Part shown: positions 51,013 to 59,036 of the stretch, in pieces
How the letters are laid out: every line of letters starts with the position of its first letter
Position numbering within the stretch: position 1 is the stretch's first letter
NCBI RefSeq assembly: GCF_029194005.1
Contig: NZ_JARFVA010000006.1
Coordinates: 1 to 64,000 of the forward strand
DNA: 64,000 bases
Reading direction: 5' to 3'
Source: Flagellimonas okinawensis
Lineage (GTDB): Bacteria; Bacteroidota; Bacteroidia; Flavobacteriales; Flavobacteriaceae
Program-made: the position numbers and the translations under genes
The notes under the pieces: model-generated
Databases searched by the model: none
Told to the model about the DNA's origin: nothing
The model's input: the letters and a program-made list of their open reading frames with translations, nothing else

Positions 51013-51410
51013 GCAACTTAAAAAACAAAATAGATAAGGGAATTACAGAATTTTATTTGAATTCCGATATTGAATTGATAAAAAAGTCCTTAGAGGAAGA
51101 TGGTGTAGATGTAACTAAGGAAAGTACGGAAATATCCAATTTTTTGAAGCGATTGAAGTTTACCCAAAACGCAGTGGCAACTCAGGAAAATGACCAAGCA
51201 TTGATTGCGAGGATAGTTGAAAAATTTCAAGATGCAATCAATAAGAATATAGAGAAGCCTATTGCCACCCTTATAAGTTTAGTAGAAACAAAACAAATGT
51301 CTGTACAATTTAGAAACTTGGACAAGTTAACCCCGGATGAAATAAAGGAAATTATCAAAGGGAAAAATCTGGTTGACCTGATGGATGAATTAGACAATGA
51401 AGAATCATAG
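51009..51410 (+). CDS. uncharacterised middle gene of the sigma/ImmA triad
   Basis: A 133-aa acidic, mostly helical soluble protein with no membrane segment and no known motif. It is translationally coupled on both sides: 4-base overlap with the sigma-like gene and 14-base overlap with the ImmA/IrrE gene. By position it could be an anti-sigma factor or the protease substrate. That is inference. Confidence 0.6.
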   Translation: MSNLKNKIDKGITEFYLNSDIELIKKSLEEDGVDVTKESTEISNFLKRLKFTQNAVATQENDQALIARIVEKFQDAINKNIEKPIATLISLVETKQMSVQFRNLDKLTPDEIKEIIKGKNLVDLMDELDNEES

Positions 51411-52206
51411 ATATAATAAAGGCTCTTTAGAAGCAAAAAACCTACTTGAGCAATATGGCTTTGAAAGTCTTTTGGACTTTCCCCTAGAATTGTTTGCAAG
51501 TGGTCTTGGAGCAACCGTTATCGAAAAGCCTTTGGTAAATTCTGATGGACGAATCATATTTGGGAAAAAACACACTATAATTGAAATAAACCAGGATATC
51601 GAATTTGATCAAAAAAAACGGTTCACATTAGCACACGAAATTGGACATTTTGTGCTTCATAAAGGTATTGATATTCATAACGATACTGAAGCAACTACAT
51701 CGTGGTTCAATAATAAGGAAAAACAGGCAAAAAATGGTCGTGTTGAATATGAGGCTAACCAATTCGCTTCCGAATTGCTGATGCCAAGTACACTCTTTTA
51801 TGAAAAACAAAAGGGTAAAAAATTTTCCCCTCAATTACTAAGGGATTTGGCTATTTTTTTCAAGACGAGTATTACATCAATAGCCTTTAAGTATTTTGAA
51901 TTGGGAGACCACCCAATTTGTCTTTTTCACTCGCATAACAAAACTGTAAGTTACTGGAAATGGCCCGAAGGTTATCCTCATTTCATTGTTGATAGAACTA
52001 AACTAGAACCACCGGAGGATTCAGTGGCGATGGAGTTTTTTGAAAAAGGAAAAATATATGCTAAGCATCAATCTAAACAGCAGATTTGGAAATCTACTTG
52101 GTTTGATTTGAAAAACTGGGAAGATGATAATGATTTTAACTTTTTTGAGTATTGTATTATTTCAAGCGCCCATAATTCTGTATTGAGTGTTGTATGGGAA
52201 GAATAA
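51397..52206 (+). CDS. ImmA/IrrE-family metallopeptidase
   Basis: A 269-aa zinc protease with HEIGH at residues 80-84 (TLAHEIGHFVLH) and a third ligand in EYEANQFASELLMP (E119). These are typical of ImmA/IrrE/CapP-like proteases that cleave regulators on damage or infection signals. The C-terminal 110 residues may be a sensor domain. It is the last gene of the overlapping triad divergent to CBASS. In some CBASS loci, CapP of this family cleaves the repressor CapH. No CapH-like gene is seen here. Confidence 0.8.
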   Translation: MKNHRYNKGSLEAKNLLEQYGFESLLDFPLELFASGLGATVIEKPLVNSDGRIIFGKKHTIIEINQDIEFDQKKRFTLAHEIGHFVLHKGIDIHNDTEATTSWFNNKEKQAKNGRVEYEANQFASELLMPSTLFYEKQKGKKFSPQLLRDLAIFFKTSITSIAFKYFELGDHPICLFHSHNKTVSYWKWPEGYPHFIVDRTKLEPPEDSVAMEFFEKGKIYAKHQSKQQIWKSTWFDLKNWEDDNDFNFFEYCIISSAHNSVLSVVWEE

Positions 52207-52317
52207 TTTTATAGCCAATTAAACTGTTTATTTTCTATAAATCTTATGGTAAAAAGACCTTAAAAATTCGTAAATTAAAGCTAAATCCAGATCAAGGAAC
52301 CTCTACTGTAAATCGCA

Positions 52318-52742
52318 ATGAAAGCACTGGCCATTTTCTTTTTAAACGTGTTCCAAAATATTCTGGGTTTGACCATTGGTGGGCTTGCCAGAAATAAAGC
52401 CACGCGAAATTCTTATAGATCTTTATCCAATGTCGATAAGGTAAAATACCTTGAAAAGAGAAGGCAGCAACAAGGCTATCAAAAGGGATGGCTTTATCAT
52501 AGATGCAGGGAAGAAGGGTTGATGGATGCGTACAAAAATTATTTGGGTTTTATTCTCCAAGTGAAACTGATGCTACTAAATTCCGCTTCGGTAAGTACAA
52601 AGGGCAATATGTGGAGGATATTTGGGAAAGTGATAGGGAATACATCAATTGGCTTTCTGACCAGGAATGGCTAGCTGAATATATAGACGAAAATGATATG
52701 ATCCACGAATTACTTCACATGGAAGAAGAGCACAAAAATTGA
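52318..52742 (+). CDS. small protein split across two frames (frameshift, possibly programmed)
   Basis: Frame 1 from the ATG at 52318 gives a hydrophobic N-terminus and KYLEKRRQQQGYQKGWLYHRCREEGLMDAYKNYLGF. A -1 shift is then needed to continue as YSPSETD...FRFGKYKGQYVEDIW...DREYINWLSDQEWL to the stop at 52742. The second part resembles the C-terminal DNA-binding-like module of exodeoxyribonuclease X-type proteins. The switch point contains GGGTTTT (52545-52551) in the X-XXY-YYZ register. Together they make an approximately 141-aa product. Sequencing error or mutation is equally possible. Confidence 0.5.
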
Positions 52743-53405
52743 CTATCCTCTTTTGTCAACAGACTTGGCATCAAAACTTATCAAGTTGAACATTTGCCGC
52801 ATCCTTGAACGTACCCGATTCCCATACCTTTCTTCCAGTTCTTGGGCATTAAGGTTGGTGGTGGCGTGGGTCTGGATGTTATGGTTCAAGAACAGCTCAT
52901 AACGGGATAATAGTATTTCGCCCAAAACATTGCAGTCTTTCCCGAAATGTCGTCCGGTAGGTTCTACACCCAAGTCGTCAAAGCAGTAGAACTTTTTTTC
53001 TCCATAATCCTCAATGATTTTATAGCCGATATTGTTAAAGGCAAAGGCAATATTCCGGGTGGGGATGACCTCATAAGGTTTGCGGTGGGGTACAATATGT
53101 CGCAATAGTTTCATCAGACTGGTCTTACCGCAACCCACGGGGCCGGAAAGCAAAATACCCTTATGGATATCGATACCAAGATTTTTGCAATTCGTTTCGT
53201 CCTTGATATAATAATTGCACAGCTTAAAGAGTATGTTTCGGTCTTCCTCATAAATCCTGAATTTCTTGCCAAGGAGCAATTTCCCTTTGGCATTGAGATA
53301 AACAAGCATTTTATCAAAATCGTAAATGATTTCATTGTTCAGGAATGTTCCCAAGGTATATTGAACACTACCCTCTATGATGATATGTGGTTTAAGGGAA
53401 CTCAT
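52743..53405 (-). CDS. DnaC/IstB-like ATPase of the element's replication module
   Basis: A 220-aa AAA+ ATPase with Walker A GPVGCGKTS (about residues 88-96), Walker B FYCFDDLG (about 138-145) and a DnaC-like C-terminus with LNAQELEERYGNRVRSRMRQM. It probably loads a helicase during replication of the excised element. It overlaps the upstream gene by 4 bases and converges with the frameshifted gene. Confidence 0.75.
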   Translation of the reverse strand: MSSLKPHIIIEGSVQYTLGTFLNNEIIYDFDKMLVYLNAKGKLLLGKKFRIYEEDRNILFKLCNYYIKDETNCKNLGIDIHKGILLSGPVGCGKTSLMKLLRHIVPHRKPYEVIPTRNIAFAFNNIGYKIIEDYGEKKFYCFDDLGVEPTGRHFGKDCNVLGEILLSRYELFLNHNIQTHATTNLNAQELEERYGNRVRSRMRQMFNLISFDAKSVDKRG

Positions 53406-54088
53406 AGAGGCTCACTATAATTTTTGTTGGAACTTGTTTTGAGGTTGTCCGTATTTTGGCTAACCGTTATCACCGTTTTTTCCGTTTTGAGCACGTCGGC
53501 TTTTAACATCCAGTTACGGGCGGTGGCCTGCCAATCAATGATTTTTGTTTTGCCGCCTACTTTCCAGCCGATGCCCTGGTAATGGTTGTAGAATTTTTTG
53601 GCCTCCAGTTCCGGCCAATTTTCTTTTTGAAAAAAATCGATGACCTCGTTTTCACTTTTGGGCTGGTCAAGTTTATTCCCGTTTGTATTGTTTATTACTG
53701 TTTGTATATGTTTGTTTATAGATACCACCGCTTGTCCAAAGCTTGTCCCAATATTGGTAGGGTTTGGGTACAGAGCTTGTCCATCACTTGTCCCAAAATT
53801 GAACATCTTGATTTTGCTGCCATGAAAGGGATTGTGGGAAGGCTCGTATACCAGGTATTTCCAATGGTGCAGCTCTTTGATGCAGCGGTGGTAGGTGGTT
53901 TTTGAACCGATTTTTGAAAACTGCATCACTTCTTCCCGGTTGATATGGAAATTATCGGGGAAGTGGTAATTGTTCCACAACTGAAACAAGGCCACGTACA
54001 GACTGATATGTGTGGGGTTTAAACGGCCGTCTTTCGAGAATTGCAGAAATACGGCGTTCAGGTGTTTTATGTAATTTACGTCTTGCAT
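53402..54088 (-). CDS. replication/primosome-like protein of the element
   Basis: A 228-aa protein with an N-terminal winged-helix-like domain (residues 25-95, NREEVMQFSKIGSKTTYHRCIKELHHWKYLVYEPS). A C-terminal module (about 150-200) contains VIDFFQKENWPELEAKKFYNHYQGIGWKVGGK...IDWQATARNWM, which resembles the DnaD-type segment of small replication proteins in Bacteroidota elements. It is paired with the DnaC-like ATPase by a 4-base overlap. It could instead be an element regulator. Confidence 0.65.
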   Translation of the reverse strand: MQDVNYIKHLNAVFLQFSKDGRLNPTHISLYVALFQLWNNYHFPDNFHINREEVMQFSKIGSKTTYHRCIKELHHWKYLVYEPSHNPFHGSKIKMFNFGTSDGQALYPNPTNIGTSFGQAVVSINKHIQTVINNTNGNKLDQPKSENEVIDFFQKENWPELEAKKFYNHYQGIGWKVGGKTKIIDWQATARNWMLKADVLKTEKTVITVSQNTDNLKTSSNKNYSEPL

Positions 54089-54116
54089 AATATTTTTAGG
54101 GAAATAAAGCCAACCC

Positions 54117-54157
54117 GCCAGCTGGCACCTTCGTTAAAACAGTCCACTGGACTGTTT
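54117..54157. repeat. two adjacent palindromes between the replication and excisionase-like genes
   Basis: GCCAGCTGGC (54117-54126) is a perfect 10-bp palindrome. AAACAGTCCA (54137-54146) and TGGACTGTTT (54148-54157) form a perfect 10-bp inverted repeat around C. They could be terminators, regulator sites or an origin element. Confidence 0.5.
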
Positions 54158-54198
54158 CTTTGCACTCGGCCCTATAATTAATCTGTTCCAAAGAGGCG

Positions 54199-54477
54199 TT
54201 AAAATTTGTTATGGATTTTGTTCTTTTCCATCACGCTGATAATCTCCTCGTAGTCATAATAGAGTACGCCACCCACTTTGGTGTAGGGCAATGTGCCATT
54301 GATTCTTAGGTTCTGTAAGGTGCCGGAAGAGATTCCCAAAAGCTCTTTTACCTCTGGGGATTTAAGCCATCTTTTATAGGAATGACCAGAGTGGTTGCCC
54401 AATAGTTCTTTAATGTTGTCCAAGAGTTCGAGTTTGAACTCCTGAAGGTCTTCGGTGGTAATGATTGTTTCTGCCAT
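54199..54477 (-). CDS. excisionase-like HTH_17 DNA-binding protein
   Basis: A 92-aa protein with a helical N-terminus and a MerR-like winged HTH (about residues 38-88, KSPEVKELLGISSGTLQNLRINGTLPYTKVGGVLYYDYEEI). Such proteins are excision or control factors (Xis-like) of Bacteroidota integrative elements. It is upstream of the replication pair and downstream of rteC, the usual neighbourhood. Confidence 0.8.
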   Translation of the reverse strand: MAETIITTEDLQEFKLELLDNIKELLGNHSGHSYKRWLKSPEVKELLGISSGTLQNLRINGTLPYTKVGGVLYYDYEEIISVMEKNKIHNKF

Positions 54478-54716
54478 TTGTAAAACGATTTTAGAAAAGC
54501 AAAGCCGCCAAGTTGTTTTGATTTTTAAATGACGACTTTGCGTTGATTTGACTTTCGTTCTACAAAATTGATGGAGTTTAATGGGAATTTATCAGAGTCT
54601 AAACCCAGTTGGGGAAGATTTTAACACATATAAGTTTTGGTGTGCTTTGGTATGATTTGGTGCTCAATTCAAACGCTCAAACGCTTAAAGTGTCAATAAA
54701 ATTATAGGAAGTTTAA

Positions 54717-54745
54717 AAAACCGAGTGCAATCCAAACTCGGTTTT
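54717..54745 (-). terminator. intrinsic terminator of rteC
   Basis: AAAACCGAGT (54717-54726) pairs with ACTCGGTTTT (54736-54745) in a 10-bp stem with a 9-base loop. On the - strand a T run follows. It begins at the rteC stop codon. Confidence 0.75.
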
Positions 54746-55578
54746 CAGGAATTGGACAAATCGTCCTCGTCTTTCATTTTCTGAAGGAGCTTTTGCCCGG
54801 TTTCTTCAAAAAACTTTATAGGTGAACCTTTACGTGCCTTCAAATCTTGGTAAGTACGGGTGGGATTTCCTTTTTTGACATTCAAAAATTCACAGAAGGC
54901 ATCAATTGCATTGTTAATTCCAACATTCCCATTGTTGAAATATCCCATCTCCTGGCAACCGTACAGCATTTCCACTAAAGCGGCATAGCTCCCAGTCCAT
55001 TTGAGTTTGCTGTTTCCGGTTTTGTTATTGGTGTTGGTCAATTCTTCCTTTTTTTGCTTTAGGTAATTGGCATACATGGCGAGTCCTTTTATCCGTGCCC
55101 AGATTTCATCATGGGAGGTGTTGAATATCGAATCCTTATAGTAAGGATAACTTTTAACAACGGGGTTGTTGTTTAAATTTTTACGTGTGAAATAATGTTC
55201 ATCAAAATGGTCATATCCTTGTTCCATGTAGAGTAAAAACTCCGTATGCCTACCAAAGAACTGGTTGACCTTTTTGGTTTGTTTGTCAAGAAATGAGAGC
55301 TGTCTCTTGACATTGGATTTGGGTATGCGAAGTTCGCAGGAACGGATTTCTGTATAATAGATAAGATATTTCATAGGTATACACTTGATACCTTTGAAAA
55401 AACTTATTTCATTCTTGATTGAATCAAAACCAAAATTTGTTACTTGCTCCTTGAACAGGTCCAAAGCCCAAGATGAAATTTGAATACAGGCATTTGCCTT
55501 TTTCAATTCGGTTTGAGTTGTACCTTCTATCCCTGCTATTTTTTCATTGAATTCGTTAATAATATTGACATAAAACAT
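54745..55578 (-). CDS. rteC: RteC-family regulator of conjugative element transfer
   Basis: A 277-aa protein matching RteC: the EIRSCELRIPKSNVKRQLSFLDKQTKKVNQFF and EFLLYMEQGYDHFDEHYFTRKN blocks. The C-terminal KWTGSYAALVEMLYGCQEMGYFNNG...FCEFLNVKKGNPTRTYQDLKARKGSPIKFF is the DNA-binding part. In CTnDOT, RteC activates the excision operon. rteA and rteB are not seen here. A proline dehydrogenase gene lies 45 bases upstream on the same strand. Confidence 0.88.
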   Translation of the reverse strand: MFYVNIINEFNEKIAGIEGTTQTELKKANACIQISSWALDLFKEQVTNFGFDSIKNEISFFKGIKCIPMKYLIYYTEIRSCELRIPKSNVKRQLSFLDKQTKKVNQFFGRHTEFLLYMEQGYDHFDEHYFTRKNLNNNPVVKSYPYYKDSIFNTSHDEIWARIKGLAMYANYLKQKKEELTNTNNKTGNSKLKWTGSYAALVEMLYGCQEMGYFNNGNVGINNAIDAFCEFLNVKKGNPTRTYQDLKARKGSPIKFFEETGQKLLQKMKDEDDLSNS

Positions 55579-55623
55579 ATTCTCATAGTAATTTTATTAT
55601 TGTTTAAGGGAGAAATATGTTGG

Positions 55624-56823
55624 TTAATTGTTTTTGAAATTAGCTGTATTATTTTTAAGGTTTTTTCTTCTTTCTTTTTCTTTCTTAATTATTTGAAGTT
55701 CTCTTGAAGTTTGGCCAACAACAGAGGTGTTTTCTTCAGCTCTTCTAATTAAATAGGGCATGACGTCTTTCACAGGCCCAAATGGGAGATATTTTGCCAC
55801 ATTATAACCGGTATTTGATAAATTATAACTTATATGATCGCTCATGCCATACAATTGACCATACCAAACCCTTTTATCGTTATTATCAAGGCCATTTTCC
55901 TTTAATAGTTCCATCAGTAAGTATGAACTATTTTCGTTATGTGTGCCTAAGAAAAATTCTATATCGCCTAAGTTGTTCATCATATATTTTAGGCAATCAT
56001 TAAAAAGTTTGTCAGTAGCACTTTTATTTATACATATCGGATCCTTGTACCCATATTTTAAAGCTCGCTCTCGTTCCTTTTCCATATAAGCTCCCCGAAC
56101 TAATTTTATTCCAATCTTAAACTTTTGATGCCTTGCCTTTTCCAATAGTTCTTTTAAATAATCAAGCCTATCCCAACGGTAGGCCTGTAGGGTATTAAAA
56201 ACAATCACACGATCTTTGTTGTATCTTTTCATCATTTCCTCAACAAGAGTATCGGCAGCATCTTGCATCCAACTTTCTTCAGCATCAATTAAAACAGGGA
56301 TATTATAGGAATGGGCCTTATCACAAACTTCTATATATCTTTTTCTAATTTCTCCCCATTCTATCTTTTCCCTATCACTTAATGAAGTTCCTGCACTGAG
56401 TTTTTTGTAGATTTCGAATCTTCCGAAACCTGTTGGTTTAAAAACGACGAATGGAATAGCTTCATTATCTTTTGCATACTCCAAGGTGCTCAATGTTTTC
56501 TGTACAGCATAGTCAAACTGTACTTCTTCTTCTTTACCCTCGGCGGAATAATCTAAAACCGAATAAACTTTTTTCGCATACATTTTTTTAATAATGGGAA
56601 GGCAGTCACTCTCATTTATGCCGCCACAGAAATGGTCAAAAACTGTAGTTCTAATTAATTTTTCAACTGGCATGTTTGTTTTTAAGGCAAACTTTGTAAT
56701 GGCAGTACCAATTTTAACCAAGGGTTCTTTTTTTATCAATGAGAATAAAAAATATGACCTTGAAATTTCCTCGTCTGATTTTAATTCCAAGGCTATTTCT
56801 GTATTTTCAAATATTCTTTCCAT
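55624..56823 (-). CDS. proline dehydrogenase
   Basis: A 399-aa FAD-dependent enzyme that oxidises L-proline to pyrroline-5-carboxylate. It has the PRODH barrel with VFNTLQAYRWDRLDYL, KLVRGAYMEKERERA, FLGTHNENS and the substrate-binding RRAEENTSV near the C-terminus. It is the last gene of an approximately 8-kb catabolic cluster whose P5C dehydrogenase is encoded 2.2 kb upstream. Its basic tail (KKEKERRKNLKNN) is ordinary for Bacteroidota homologues. Confidence 0.9.
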   Translation of the reverse strand: MERIFENTEIALELKSDEEISRSYFLFSLIKKEPLVKIGTAITKFALKTNMPVEKLIRTTVFDHFCGGINESDCLPIIKKMYAKKVYSVLDYSAEGKEEEVQFDYAVQKTLSTLEYAKDNEAIPFVVFKPTGFGRFEIYKKLSAGTSLSDREKIEWGEIRKRYIEVCDKAHSYNIPVLIDAEESWMQDAADTLVEEMMKRYNKDRVIVFNTLQAYRWDRLDYLKELLEKARHQKFKIGIKLVRGAYMEKERERALKYGYKDPICINKSATDKLFNDCLKYMMNNLGDIEFFLGTHNENSSYLLMELLKENGLDNNDKRVWYGQLYGMSDHISYNLSNTGYNVAKYLPFGPVKDVMPYLIRRAEENTSVVGQTSRELQIIKKEKERRKNLKNNTANFKNN

Positions 56824-58050
56824 TTATGCTTTATAGGATAATGTTCTCTTTTTAAACAATAAGCTCAGAATGGAATAGAAAAAGCCAGAAACAACTATAC
56901 CTAGAATATTTTTTACATCAGATTCAAATAAGAAAACGATACTAACCCCTGCGAGCCAAGAGATAATTCCAATCCAGCCAAAAGACATATTGGTTTTGTT
57001 CTCGGTTGTTTTTCCAAAGTAATAATCAGCAATAATAACTCCTGCTATTGGAGGTATCATAGCGGAAAGAACTACAGCAACCTGAACAAACTTGTCCAGA
57101 ATGCCTATAACGCCCAACAAAGTTCCAATTAACCCAACTGCTAAAGTTGTGTGCGGCCTATACTTTTCGGATAAATGAAAAGTACTATTTAAGCCTAATC
57201 CTCCTGAGTAGGCACTCATAACATTTGAAGTCCATGTAACTAAAATAAGAATAGACATGGCCATTATAGGGTATCCTATCTGGGCAAAAATATCTACAAT
57301 GTCATGAGTTCCCTTTATAATGGCCAATATAGCTCCAATGGTTAAAAAGGCCACTGCTGCCGGAAGCATGCCTACCACGGATCCTACAACAGCAGTTTTT
57401 GGGGTTTTTGCAAAACGATTGTAATCAGGGGAAATTACACCCCCTACAGCGATTAAGCCAACGACAATGCCCATGCCCTTTATCAAGGACATTTTTTGTT
57501 GTGGAACATATTGTAAAATCTGATCAAAGGAAACTCCTTCTAAGGTCACAATAAGACTGTAGATGATTAGTATTAAAATACATGGCACCGCTATATAGTT
57601 TAACCACTTAACGTATTTAAAACCGAAAACGGCAGTCAATACCATTATGATGCCCCATAATAAAGAGGATGCTTCCACAGAGAAATGAACATTGAATGCC
57701 TCTTCCATTACTTTTGAAAAAGAAACTCCAGCTATGTTGGTTTGTACCCCAAACCAGACCATTGAGGCAACACCAATAATAAGCCCAACTATAACTTTTG
57801 CCCCTGTTTCCCCGAAAGAACGTTGAGCCAATTCTACTGCGTTAAATCGAAATTGAACAGCTTTTATACTTAATAGCGATAAAAAAACGAGTACAAATGA
57901 ATAGCCTAAAACGGCAACTATAATTGCCTCAAAAAGAGACATAGAACTAATTAAAGTACTGCCTATTAAAAGAGCTGGCAAACTTGCTATGCATCCGAAC
58001 CAAATGCCCGCTATGCTATACCATGATTCGTTATTTTGTGTATTTTCCAT
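56824..58050 (-). CDS. NCS1-family permease (cytosine/purine-type transporter)
   Basis: A 408-aa inner-membrane transporter with about 12 hydrophobic segments and the NCS1 features GIWFGCIASLPALLIG at the start and VSPDYNRFAKTPKTA mid-protein. NCS1 carriers move nucleobases, hydantoins or related compounds by H+ or Na+ symport. Context suggests the substrate is an imino acid or a hydantoin-like precursor degraded by the neighbours. The stop directly abuts the PRODH start. Confidence 0.8.
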   Translation of the reverse strand: MENTQNNESWYSIAGIWFGCIASLPALLIGSTLISSMSLFEAIIVAVLGYSFVLVFLSLLSIKAVQFRFNAVELAQRSFGETGAKVIVGLIIGVASMVWFGVQTNIAGVSFSKVMEEAFNVHFSVEASSLLWGIIMVLTAVFGFKYVKWLNYIAVPCILILIIYSLIVTLEGVSFDQILQYVPQQKMSLIKGMGIVVGLIAVGGVISPDYNRFAKTPKTAVVGSVVGMLPAAVAFLTIGAILAIIKGTHDIVDIFAQIGYPIMAMSILILVTWTSNVMSAYSGGLGLNSTFHLSEKYRPHTTLAVGLIGTLLGVIGILDKFVQVAVVLSAMIPPIAGVIIADYYFGKTTENKTNMSFGWIGIISWLAGVSIVFLFESDVKNILGIVVSGFFYSILSLLFKKRTLSYKA

Positions 58051-58062
58051 AATTTGAATTCT

Positions 58063-59025
58063 CTATTTTTTATTTGTGTATTTATCATAAACTAATTTTG
58101 CTATCACCAAATCCTCAATTGCCATCCCTGTACACTTAAATAGTGTGTTTTCCTCATCTGAATTCCTTTTCGATAAATTGTCTATACATAGGAATCTTAA
58201 ATCACCTTTGATATCAGATTTATTGATTTTGTTCTCTTTTAGAGCTTTCACCAGTTCTCCTGCATGTTTTAAGGTAACATCAAAATTATCTGTATAAATA
58301 GAACAGGCGGCAACAACATCTTCGCTCACTTCGTGCATGTCTTCAGCGTATGACCCTGCCAAATCAAAATGTTGACCGCTTGAGACATGCTCTTTAGTTA
58401 AAATTGGATCATGCGAGGATGTAATACAACTTATGATGTCCATTTCTCTTACAATCGGAACAAAATCTTCAACAGCCTCAACCTTTACCGAACAATCATC
58501 CAATGCCTCAACTACTTGCTTGGATTTTTTATAATTCCGACCCCATAGATAAATAGTGGTGATGTTTTGTTTCGAAGCATAGGCCTGGATATAAAAAGGC
58601 GAAAGCGTGCCATTTCCAATTATTAATATTTTTGAGGCCTGTTTTTTCGCCAAAAAACTTGATGCCAATACAGAAGTGGCAGCGGTCCGAATATTTGTAA
58701 TCAATTTGGCATCCATGACTACCAATGGCAAGCCATTTTCCGCATTAAAAAGCATATACAGTCCATTGAGATAAGGTATTTTAGGGTTGTTCAATTTACT
58801 ATTGTTGGGTGTAGCAGTAATGAGTTTTACCCCAAAATAGCTTTCGTTGTCCCATGAAGGCATGAACAATAAAGTATTATCTTCACTGCTGTTAGTGCTT
58901 TTGTAATTGTATGACTGTTTTGGAGGACATTGAATTGTATTTAATCCAAAAGCCATTTCCAAAGCTTCAACAAGCTCTGGATAATTAATATTCTCCTTAA
59001 TAAATTCATTTGAAATCCAATTCAT
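58063..59025 (-). CDS. ornithine cyclodeaminase / mu-crystallin family protein
   Basis: A 320-aa NAD(P)-dependent enzyme with the N-terminal substrate lobe (PKQSYNYK..., FGVKLITATPNN) and a Rossmann fold (ILIIGNGTLSPFYIQAY). R112-like NIRTAATSVLAS and a C-terminal IEDLVIAKLVYDKY complete the pattern. Family members deaminate ornithine to proline or reduce cyclic imino acids (pyrroline-2-carboxylate reductase). Beside PRODH and P5C dehydrogenase, either reaction would feed proline into this pathway. Confidence 0.8.
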   Translation of the reverse strand: MNWISNEFIKENINYPELVEALEMAFGLNTIQCPPKQSYNYKSTNSSEDNTLLFMPSWDNESYFGVKLITATPNNSKLNNPKIPYLNGLYMLFNAENGLPLVVMDAKLITNIRTAATSVLASSFLAKKQASKILIIGNGTLSPFYIQAYASKQNITTIYLWGRNYKKSKQVVEALDDCSVKVEAVEDFVPIVREMDIISCITSSHDPILTKEHVSSGQHFDLAGSYAEDMHEVSEDVVAACSIYTDNFDVTLKHAGELVKALKENKINKSDIKGDLRFLCIDNLSKRNSDEENTLFKCTGMAIEDLVIAKLVYDKYTNKK

Positions 59026-59036
59026 GTTCTTTATGA

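Noticed and set aside
52503-52742. Separate 79-aa gene overlapping the one at 52318
   Set aside because: Its first 14 residues are the out-of-frame reading of the upstream gene, and the recognisable part begins after the GGGTTTT point. It is better read as the second half of one frameshifted gene.
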